This document shows, piece after piece, positions 25,752 through 37,700 of a DNA stretch of 46,228 bases. The notes beneath the pieces were generated by a model, which was not told the origin of the DNA, ran no database searches, and worked only from the letters and a program-made list of their open reading frames with translations. How positions within the stretch are numbered: the first letter of the stretch is position 1; every line of letters starts with the position of its first letter. The translations under genes were made by a program, and so were the position numbers. The DNA comes from Chitinophagaceae bacterium (GTDB taxonomy: Bacteria; Bacteroidota; Bacteroidia; Chitinophagales; Chitinophagaceae), in assembly GCA_947454235.1 (NCBI GenBank), contig CANGIY010000024.1, positions 1 to 46,228 on the forward strand. Direction: 5' to 3'.

Positions 25752-28700
25752 ATGAGACTTCATTTACATGTAAATCGTGTAAAATCTGTGGTGGCATTGG
25801 CATTTATAATAGCATCAATGCTTGTGAGTGGAACAACCTTAGCCCAAAACATTTTTAGCACATCAGTAACCAGTACAGCTTGGGCTAATACAGCTAACTG
25901 GAGTGCAGGAAACTACCCCGGAGCATCATCAACCAGCGACTCTGCATGGGCTCAAATTGGTGTAACTTCCTTTTCCGGAACTACATTAGGTATGAATTTT
26001 AATACAACCTACAACGGAGGTCTGGGAATAATGAATATTGGTGGTATTCAAACAGCATCGACCAGAACTGCCAATTTGACGATCAACAATAGCTCATCGT
26101 CAAAAGCGGGGATTCTGAATTTGAAAGGTTGTGTCATAGGCGGTGTCGCTCAAACGATTCTTGCAAACAGTGGAGCAACTAACTCTCTGATTTTTACGAC
26201 TACTAACCCGATGAGGATTAATCTAGTCGGATCAAGCAATTTGAACGTAGTTACATCAACAGGTTCAGGTACTGCAAGTGGTAGTATTATTCAAATCATT
26301 GATTCAATTACAGGTAGTGCTCCTCTAACGCTTTTAGGTGGAGGTTCTTCTACTAACACAGGGGGGCTTTTAAAATTAGGTGGTACAAACATCAATTCCG
26401 GTGGTATTACAGTTGGTGCGAGCGACGGAACAAATGCCGCTATACTGGAATTAGATGCATTGACATCATGGAATAATACCAGTGGCAACAACATTACGAT
26501 CAACAACAACAGTCAACTTTACCTGAATGCATCCGGTACATTTGCTTCAGGCAATGTCACTTTAAATTTATATGGTACTGGTGGTACAGGCTGGACAACA
26601 ACAGGTGCGGCTGCTATTGCAGGCGGTAACAATGCAACATGGACTGGTCCAATTGTTCTTCAAAGCAATACTGCTGCGTATTCAAAATCAGCCACTACTC
26701 TTACACTTTCAGGTAACATCTCTGGTACAGGAAGTTTGTCAACTTTAGGTAAAGGTACAACGGCTCTTTCAGGTACAAGCAACACTTATTCTGGTGGTAC
26801 GTATGTATTAAACGGTATTCTTACAATTGCTTCTGGTTCATCGTGCGGTACTGGAGGCTTGGGTTTCACTCAAAATGGTAGCGCAAATCCGTATATCATT
26901 TTCAATAATGCAGCACAAACAATAACTAGCCTAAGTAACACATGGAATAGCACTACTGCCCGCACTGACTCCATGATTTTGAATGGTACTACACTTACTA
27001 TTAACCAAAGTACTAATACTACTTTTGGTAACGCAGGTTCGGCGACGGGTTCTTCAAGAACTGTTATCACGGGTACTGGTCGCATTATCAAACAAGGTAC
27101 AGGTACATTGACACTTACTGGCTCCAATCTTTCATTTTCTGGTGGCTTTAGAATTGATGCCGGTAGTGTGATACTCAATCCGATGCTTTCTGTGGACACA
27201 TTTAATTTATCTGCTGATACACTTAATGGTGGTACGTTTGGAACAACAGGGGCAACCGTCGCTTCGACAATCAATTTGGGTACTTTAGCGCTTACCAACA
27301 ATACTACTATTGATTTAGGAACTTCAGTTGTTACGACTTTAAACTTTGCAGCAAGTAATGCTATTACCTGGACATCGGGTAAGACATTGAATATTACCAA
27401 TTGGCAAGGCACTCCCGGTACTTCAGGTACAAAGGGTAAAATTTTCTTTGGTAGTTCATCGTCAGGACTTACTTCCGCGCAGTTAGCACAAATTACTTTC
27501 ACAATTTCAGGCTACACATATTCTGCCACCATTTTAAGTACTGGTGAGGTTGTGCCTACAGCTCCAACTATTACAACCTCAACTTCAATTTGTACAGGTA
27601 CGTATTATAATAGTGGTGCAACAAGCATCTCTGTTCCTTTTACATCTTCTGGTCCGTTTGGTGGTCTTTTCAGGGTGCAGTTATCAAATGCATCAGGTGT
27701 TTTCGTTGCTGATACCACAACAAATATTTTAGGTTCAGGCAGTACTTCGCCAATTTCAGCAACACTTCCTGTCGGTACTGCTGCTGGTTCAGGGTACCGA
27801 ATAAGGGTAGTAAATGGTACTCCAACACGCACGTATGGTTCAGACAATGGTTCAAATATTACAGTTGCTGCATTGACAATAACTGGTGCGTCTTCAGTGC
27901 TAACAGGAAGAAGTACAACCTTGAGTTGCTCAGTTAGTGGTGGAGCATGGACTGTATCTAATACAAATGCCTCAATCACTTCAGGCGGTGTAGTAACAGG
28001 CGTTACCGGTGGTACAGATACAGTTTACTACACAGTAACGAACTCATGCGGCACATTTGTTGCATCGAAAATCATTTCAATTTCCAATCCTCCGACTATA
28101 ACTTCTGTTAGTAGTTACTCAGGTACTCCGGGAAGTTCAATTACTATTACTGGTACTAATTTCGGAAGTACGACCGGAACAAACATAGTTTACTTTGGTA
28201 CAGTTAAAGCAACTGTTTCATCGGCATCAACTACATCATTAACCGTTGTAGTGCCAACTAGTGCTTCCTATGCTCCAATTTCGGTGCTTAACACAAACAC
28301 CAATCTTGTTGCTTTCACGGATACTTTCTTTGTGCCAACATTTAACACAACCGGATTAAGGGCAGATACTATTGTATTAAAACCTGCTGTGAATTTCACC
28401 ACAACTTCTGCAGCATCAACCCCCTACGGTGCAGCCTTTGGCGACCTGGATGGCGATGGTAAACCTGATATGGTAGTAGGTAACTACGATAGTTCATCAG
28501 TTTCTATTTTCATCAATACGAGTTCTACAGGTACAATTTCATCAGGTTCATTCAACTTGTACAACAAAATTTCGTTAATCGGAAAGCCCCAAAACGTAAA
28601 GTTAGCTGATATTGATGGTGACGGAAAACTTGATGTCGTGGTGGCAATGACCAACAGTATTTATGTTGAAGTATTGAGAAATACGACTACAACAGCCGGA

Positions 28701-31700
28701 ACGGCAACATTTGCAACACGCACAGATTTAGCAGCAGGTACTGTGAGCTCTGTAGCTGGCGTTTATGATTTTGATGGCGACGGTAAAGCGGATATCGCGG
28801 TTTCAATGGGCGCGGGATATATCGGTATTCTTCCAAATGCATCAGTTCCGGGTACAGTTTCTGCCGGCACAATTGTTTATGTAACAGCAGGCAGCACACC
28901 AAATGGTTTGAGTTTTTCTGATTTTGATAATGATGGTCTCATGGATATCGTTTGCGCGAATTCAGGATATACTGGTTCATCGTACTCCGGTACAACTATA
29001 TCTGTTACGCGCAATACATCTACTCCGGGTACAATTTCATTTGCTACAGCTTCAACAATCACTGCAGGTTCAGGTACTATTGACGTTGCTGCTGGTGATA
29101 TTGATGGCGATACTAAAGCTGATTTGTTAGTAACCAACTTTAACGATGGCAACTTCACCGTTTACAGAAATAACTCAACTTCGGGTAGTATCACTTTTGC
29201 GTCGGGCGTTAACTTTTCAACAGGCGCAGGTACATCCGGCATTAACCTCGCAGATATCAACGGTGATGGTAAGCTAGACGTAATTGTTTCCAATGCTGCG
29301 GTGCCAACTGTAAGCATATTAAGAAACACAGCAACTTCAGGCTCAATTTCAAGTTCTTCATTCGCAACGCCGCTCAATTTTACTCCGGGTTCTTTACCTG
29401 CTACAGTAACAGTTGATGATGTTGATGGCGATGGTTATTCAGATATCGCTGTTGGAAACAGCGGTTCAAATACAGTTTCAATTTTCAAAAACTATCCACT
29501 TCCTGCGGTTGCAACTATCAGCGGCCCAACGACGGTATGTGCTGGCGGTACTTCACTGCCAACAATTTCTTTAACCGATGCTACATCAGGCGGCACATGG
29601 ATTAGTTCTAATACTGCGCTCGCAACAGTATCAGCTTCTGGTGATGTTTATGGTGTTTCAGCAGGTACTGATACTATTTTATACAGAGTTATTGCCGGGG
29701 GCGATACAAACTTTGCAATTTATCTGATTACAATTAATGCATTGCCTTCAGCGGGTACAATCACAGGTTCAACAAGTGTTTGCCCTGGTAGTACTATTTC
29801 GATGTCTGATGCGGTTCCGGGTGGTACTTGGTCGAGTAGTTCAACAGCTACTGCTACAATTTCTGCATTAGGTGTAGTTACAGGCGTTGCCGCAGGTGCT
29901 ACAACAATATCATATACCGTGTCGTCAGCTTGCGGAACAGCAACAGCTACTTATTCAGTTACTGTTTCATCATCTCCTTCAGCAGGAACAATTTCAGGTA
30001 CAACCACGATTTGTGCAAGTACAACTTCTACACTTAGTGATGCTACATTGGGTGGTACTTGGTCAACCTCAAATTCATCAGTTGCAACTGTTGATACAGC
30101 GGGAGTTGTTTCAGCATTATCAACTGGTATTGATACTGTGTTTTATACGGTGACATCGGGTAGTTGTGGTACGGCTACTGCCTACACTATAATTACGGTA
30201 ATTACTACTCCGGCGACTCCTGCATCAATAAGTGGTCCTTCAGCTGTTTGTGTTGGTAGCTCAATTGCTTTATCTGATGCAACTTCAGGTGGTACTTGGA
30301 GCAGTGCTACGCCTTCGGTAGCTACTGTTGATGCGAGTGGTAACGTATATGGTGTTTCAACTGCCTCTGTTTCAATCCAGTACACGGTGACTAATAGTTG
30401 TGGTTCTAGTTATACAGCAAGAACGGTTACGGTAAATGATGTGCCGGCAACGCCTAGTGCGATCGTAGGTGCTACTACTGCTTGTACGTCAACTACCACT
30501 TCTTACAGTGATGTAACACCTGGCGGCTCGTGGACTTCAAGCAACCCTACAGTTGCTTCTATAAATAGCGCAACAGGCAGCGCGAACGTACTGACTGCTG
30601 GTACAACGACAATTTCATATTCTATTACTGGTACTTGCGGTACTTCATTTGCGACATTAACTTTATCAACAACCGCAACTCCTTCAACTGCCGGTACAAT
30701 TACAGGTGGAACAAGCCTTTGTGTTTCGGGTTCTACAATATTATCTGATAGTGTGTCGGGTGGTTCATGGACATCAAGTAATCCTTCAATTGCATCTATT
30801 GATGCATCTTCAGGTGCATTGCATGCAGTCTCAACAGGCGTTGTGACAATTACTTATACAGTAAGCAATACTTGTGGTTCTGTAGAATCATATTACGCTG
30901 ACACCGTATTTTCAGCACCTTCAACCCCGGCTGCAATTACAGGAACAACTTCAATTTCTTCAGGTGGTGTAAGCACTCTTTCCGATGCAACAACAGGCGG
31001 TACATGGAGTAGCAGTGCTTCTTCAATTGCTACTATCAACAGCACAACCGGTGTAGTTACCGGAGTTTCAGTAGGTAGTGCAACTATTACTTATACAGTA
31101 TCAAATACATGTGGTTCGGCATACGTGACGACCACAGTATCTGTAACTACAGCTTATACACCAGGAAATCTGGTTGTATTACAAGAAGATAGTACGGCTA
31201 GTGTGGGCACGGGTGTTACTTTGTTGGAGTACAATACAACAACTGCTAACCAAACTTCTGCTTATACCACGGTTCACTTCCCATCATCAGGAGCAACTCC
31301 ACGACTTGTAAACTCTGGTTCAGCAACATCAGAAGGTATGATGGGGCTTGATTCTGAAAGAACGCACATTATCGTTCCGGGTTATGACACTATTTTAAAC
31401 ACTACAGGCGTGGCTAGTGCTGCAAATGTGCGTAGGTCTATTTTCTCGGTACTTCCTTCTACAAGTTATTCTAACGTAGTATCGGTTGCACAATCAATTG
31501 CATATTCAGCTAACAATATGCGTTCAGCAACAGGTGCAGGTAATAGGTACTACACTGCGGGTAACAGTAGCACGGGAGGCACAAACGGTATCTTGAAATT
31601 AAGTGGTACTACAGGAAATCAGGTTTCATCTACTGTTACCAACACCCGTGTTGTAGGTATTTACAACGGACAACTTTATTTCTCAACTGGTAGTGGTACT

Positions 31701-34700
31701 ATTGGTATATATTCTGTTGGTAGCGGTATTCCTACTTCTTCCGGAACAACTTCAACACCTGTTGCAGTGTCAGGTACTGTACCTACAAGCCCATATGGTT
31801 TTGCAATTAGCCCTGATGCAAACACAATGTATCTGGCAGATGATGCTGCTTCTACGGGTGGTATCTTCAAATATACAAGAACTGGAGGTACGGGTACTTT
31901 CACATTCCAATATCGTGTAACAACAACAGCAGTACGAGGTTTGACTGTTGACTTCACAACAACACCTTACACGTGTTATGCGACTACTGCACCTTCTTCC
32001 GGTTCGAACGCATTAATTAAGGTGGTTGATAATGGTGCAAGTTCATCTTCTACTACATTAGCTTCGGCAGCGAACAATAGAAACTTCAGGGGTGTTTCTT
32101 TTACACCTGCTGCGAGTGCAAAAGTTGTTGCAACAACTTCAACTATTTGTACCGGTAACTCTGATACGGTTATTTTCTACGGTAACCCTGGTGCAACAGT
32201 AAACTATACTGTGAATGGATCTTCCGCTTCGATAGCGATTGATTCAACGGGTCGTAAATTACTTTCAACAGGTACATTAACTAATAGTACATCAGCACCA
32301 ATTACTTATACATATTCTTTGGTGAGCATCGTTACTTCATTGGGTACAACTTCAATTTCTGGTACTACTGTAATTACAGTTAATCCTTTACCAACGTTGT
32401 CTTCAATTTCAGGAACAACAACTTTCTGTGCAGGCACAACATCTACACTATCTGATACTGCAACTGCGGGTACTTGGTCAAGCTCTGCTACATCAATTGC
32501 AACAGTTGGTTCGTCGACTGGTGTTGTGACTGGTGTAACAGGTGGTACAGCAACAATAACATTCTCTAAAACAAATGCTTGCGGCACAAGTAGCACAACT
32601 GCATTTGTAACTATCAGTCCATTGCCTACAGCTCCGGCAGCGATTACAGGTTCAAGTACAGGTTGTGTTGGCAGTACCATTTACCTGAACGACTTAACAA
32701 CAGGCGGTACCTGGAGCAGTACAAATCCGTCAGTAGCTACTGTTAATGCTACCGGTGATGTATCATGTGTTGCAACAGGTGCTGACACGATATTATATAC
32801 ATTAACCAATAGTTGTGGTGCTACCTCAGCTTATTTCCCAATTACCATAGGTACAACACCTTCAGTTCCGGCGGCTATTACGGGTGCATCCTATGTTTGT
32901 GTGGGCGCAACTACTTCTTTCACTGATACTACAAGTGGTGGCACATGGTCAAGTAGCAATACTTCATTGGCTACAGTTGATGCAACTACAGGCGTAACTA
33001 CAGGCGTTGCAACTGGTTCGGTAACTATAAGCTACATACGTACCAATGCTTGTGGTTCTTCTTCAGCAACAACTACAATATCTGTAAACGATGTGCCTGC
33101 AACACCAGCTTCAATTAGTGGTGCTACTTCGGTGTGTGAAGGAGCCTCAGTAACATTGACTGACGCTACTTTTGGTGGTACATGGTCAACTTCTGACGCT
33201 GCTATTGCAACAGTTACTTCAGCAGGTGTAGTTTCAGGAGTAAGTGCCGGCTCTGCTACAATTTCTTATTCGTTTACAAATCTATGCGGCACTTCATATG
33301 CTACTCACTCAATGACTGTTAACTCGGCTGCAACTGCAGGAATCATCACCGGTGTTTCAACTGTTTGTAGAGGTAGTTCAATTGTGTTAAGCTATACGGT
33401 TTCAGGTGGTACGTGGACTAGCAGCGATACTACAATTGCAACAATTAACCCATCAACTGGTGTTTTAACCGGAGTATCAAATGGTGTTATGACCGTAACT
33501 TACACGGTGACAGGCATTTGCGGCACTGCTGCTACAACATATGGAGTGACTGTTAACTCTTTAGCAACTGTTGGAACAATAACGGGTGCAGCAAGTGTAT
33601 GCGCTTCGGGTACAACAACTTTGAGCGATGCTACACCGGGTGGTACTTGGACTTCGGCCAATGCGTCAATCGCAACAGTATCAAGTACTGGTGTTGTTTA
33701 TGGCGTTGCGGTGGGTACTACTACAATTTCATATTCTGTAACTACAAGTTGCGGAACAGCTCATGCGACTTCAAGTATTAACGTTATTACATTGCCGGCA
33801 TCGCCTTCAGCTATATCAGGCAGCAGCTCGATTTGTGTAGGTGCTACTGCAACTTTAAGCGATACTACATTAGGTGGTGTTTGGAGTTCAACTGATACCT
33901 CAGTAGTTTCAATTGATACTACCGGGCATATTGTCGCAAATGGAATAGGAACTTCGACTATTTCTTACACAGAAACAAATATGTGTGGTTCTACTGCTTC
34001 AACACTTTCAGTTACAGTCATCACCGTGCCTTCAACGCCAGCAAGTATTACAGGTGCGTCAACGGTTTGTGTTGGTTCTGCAATTACTTTGAGCGACGCA
34101 ACTTCGGGTGGCAGTTGGTCTTCCGCTTCAAGTGCTATCGCAACCGTCGATACTTCAGGAAATGTTACCGGCGTTTCAGGTGGCAGTACTACTATTACAT
34201 ATTCGTTGACGAATGTTTGCGGCACAGTTTACACAACTACAAGTGTAACTGTTGCTACAACTCCTTCCACTCCTGGTGCTATTACAGGTACTACTTCTTT
34301 GTGCGTATCTGGCACATCAACATTAAGCAGCTCAACTTCAGGAGGTGTTTGGACTTCGTCAAATACTTCAATTGCTTCAGTGAATACATCCGGATTGGTT
34401 ACCGGAGTAGCGGTTGGTTCTGCGACAATTACTTATACAGTTAATAACTCTTGTGGTTCAAGCTATGTAACAGCAACTGTCAACGTACTTACAACGCCGT
34501 CTGCGCCATCGGCAATCACGGGTACTACTTCATTATGTTCGGGAAGTACAACAACGCTTACCGATACAACAAGTGGCGGAACATGGAGTTCTTCAACATC
34601 GTCAATTGCGACTGTTAGTGCTACTGGTGTTGTAACTGGTGTTTCTGGTGGTACAGTTACTATTTCTTATACAATTACAAATATTTGCGGTTCAGCTTCA

Positions 34701-37700
34701 GCAACTACAAGTGTTATTATCAATACAGTGCCTGTTATGGGGCCAATATCTGGTTCAACATCTGTATCCTCAGGTAGTACAACTACTTTAACCGACTCTA
34801 CGATTGGCGGTACATGGTCAAGTGTTACAACTTCAGTTGCAACTGTTGATGCATCGGGTGTTGTTTATGGTGTATCAAATGGTACTTCGGTAATTTCTTA
34901 TGCAAAAACAAACGGTTGTGGTACAAATGCAGTTACAGCAACGGTTACAGTAGCTACATTCTTTACTCCGGGCAATCTAGTTGCACTTCAAGTGAATGAT
35001 ACTTTGAGTACTGGTGCTTCTATATCGTTGGTTGAATATTCTACTAGCGGTGGTAGTCCGGTTAACACAATTAACTTCCCAACAACAGGCACATCAAGAT
35101 TGGTAGCCAGCGGTTCTGCAACATCAGAAGGGCAAATGGCTTTAGATGCCGAAAGAAATCACCTGATAGTGCCGGGTTACGATACATCAGCCGGTACAAC
35201 CTCAGTGGCATCAGCGGCTAACGTAGGCAGGAAAATAATGTCTGTTGCTCCAAGTTCATTCTACTCAGTGGCTCGCGTGCTATCGCAATCTTTGGTTTAC
35301 AATACCAATAACTTCAGGGCAGCTACCGCAAATGGCTTTACTTATTATGGAAGTGGAACAGCTACAACAAGTGCTTTGGGCGGCGTTCAATTGATGGCGG
35401 CTTCTGGCGCAACGAAAATTTCAAATACTGCAACAGTAATTTCAAACTCTCGCACAGTACAAATTATCAATGGTCAATTATATGTTGCTACAGGCAGCGG
35501 TACTCAAGGTATCTATGCTGTTGGTGCAGGTGTGCCAACAACCAATAGCGCGTCTACAATCGTTCATTCTGGTGGTTCTGGTACAAGCCCTTACGGTTTT
35601 GCAATCAGCCCGGACAGCAACACATTATATGTCATTGACGATGGGGTAGGTCTTAAAAAATACACAAGAACAGGAGGAACAGGTACATTTACTTACGCTT
35701 ACCTTCTTACATCACGCATTGGTCGTGGTTTGGCTGTAGATTTCACTACAACTCCTTACACGCTTTATGCAACTACGGGAGAGACTGGCAACCGCGCCGA
35801 TAGTATCATTAAAGTAATTGACAATGGTGCGGGTTCCGGCTACACGGCAATTGCGGGTTCAACTACAGGTAAACTGTTCAGAGGTCTTGCATTCGCTCCG
35901 GCTAATACTGCGAAGGTATTTGCTCGCACAACTACTATTTGCTCAGGTGCTTCCGATACGCTTACATTCTATGGTAACCCTGGTTCAACATTAAGATTTA
36001 CTAAAAACAGTGTTCCAGATTCAGTCGTATTCGACGCGTCAGGTTGGAAGAAAGTATATACTGGTCCTATTTACAATACCAGCGATACTGTACAAACACT
36101 TGTGTATGCATTCAATAATATTCAAACATCGATGGGTGCCACTGGCTTATCGGGTGGGGTAACAATTACAGTAAATCCGCTCCCACGCTTAACAACTATC
36201 ACAGGCACCAACCATTTGTGTGTCGGGGGTACTTCTACGCTTTCTGATTCAGTGTCAGGTGGTTCATGGACTACTTCTGATACTACAATTGCGTCAATTG
36301 CTTCGACTGGTTTAGTTACTGCTAGAACAGCAGGTGCCGCAACAATAACTTACACGAAAACAGCTTTGGGTTGTACAAGCTACATTACACAAAGTGTTGT
36401 AGTAAATACATTGCCTTCAGCAGGATCAATAGCAGCAGCTAGCTCCTCAGTATGTTCAGGCGATAGCGTGATTATCAATGAAACGGGATCAATTTCTGGT
36501 GCTGATACTTTTGTTTCTTACAACTGGTCTGGTCCAAGTGGAGTTTCTTCAACATCAACTACAAGCTCTTTGAGAATAGTTGGTAGTAGTTCATCATTTA
36601 GCGGCATCTATAGTTTAACTGTAACATATTCAGGTGCAGGTTGTATTTCTATGCCGGTAACATCAGGAGTTGTAACGGTTAATACAAGGCCGACCGCATA
36701 TTCAGTAACAGGTGGCGGTTCGTTCTGTGGCGGAACTTCAACCGTTGCTATTGGATTGAGTGGCTCAGAAACGGGGGTAAGCTATCAGGTTTATGAGGGT
36801 GGTTCCGCATCAGGTTCTACTGTATCAGGAACGGGTAGTACATTAGCTTTGGGTGCTTTTAGTACTGTTGGCGTTTATACTGTTCAGGCAACTGGAGTGG
36901 GTGGTTGTACTTCTTCGATGTCGGGTAGTGCTTCAATTGCCGATAATTCTACGTCGGTTAGTCTCGGTGCTTCTCCAACTGTTTGTAGTTCTGCTACGGG
37001 TGCATTGATTTCATTCACGGGTGCAACTCATAGTCCAACTACATATTCAATAAGTTACGAGTCTGCGGCTATAAGTGCGGGTTTCACTGATGTTGCCGGA
37101 GCCTCAATTTCAGGTTCAACATTTGGAATTACGTTGCCTTCATCAGTGACTGGTACTTATTCAGGTTCAATTACGGTATCTAATGGCTCATGCACAAGCA
37201 GTCCTTATCCGTTCAGTGTGAATGTGCTTGCTGACCCAAACGCGGCTGTTACAGCAATAACCGGAGGTTGCTCAGGTTATTCAAGTAGCATAACGATTAC
37301 AGGAACACCAAGTGCTACAATCGCTTATACTATAGACAGTGCAAGCCTTTTGTATGCAACGTTATCTTCTGGTGGTTCGTACACACTTTCTACCGGAACA
37401 ATTTCTAGTTTGCATAACTACACGATTATTGCGGCTTTAAATGTTGCGTGTACTACTTATGTTGATACAGTGGTGTACATCAATCCGATTGCGCAAGCAT
37501 GGAACGGAGTTACAAGCACTGATTGGAATACAGCATCAAACTGGACTTGTGGTTTTGTGCCGGGGGCTACTGACGATGCCACTATTCCTTATGGTACAGC
37601 AAACCCACCAACAATTGGTGCTGCGGTTTCTGTTGACATCAATTCAATATTAATTGGCGATACGCTCACCATTCTTTCAGGCGCTGTATTGAACGTGAAG

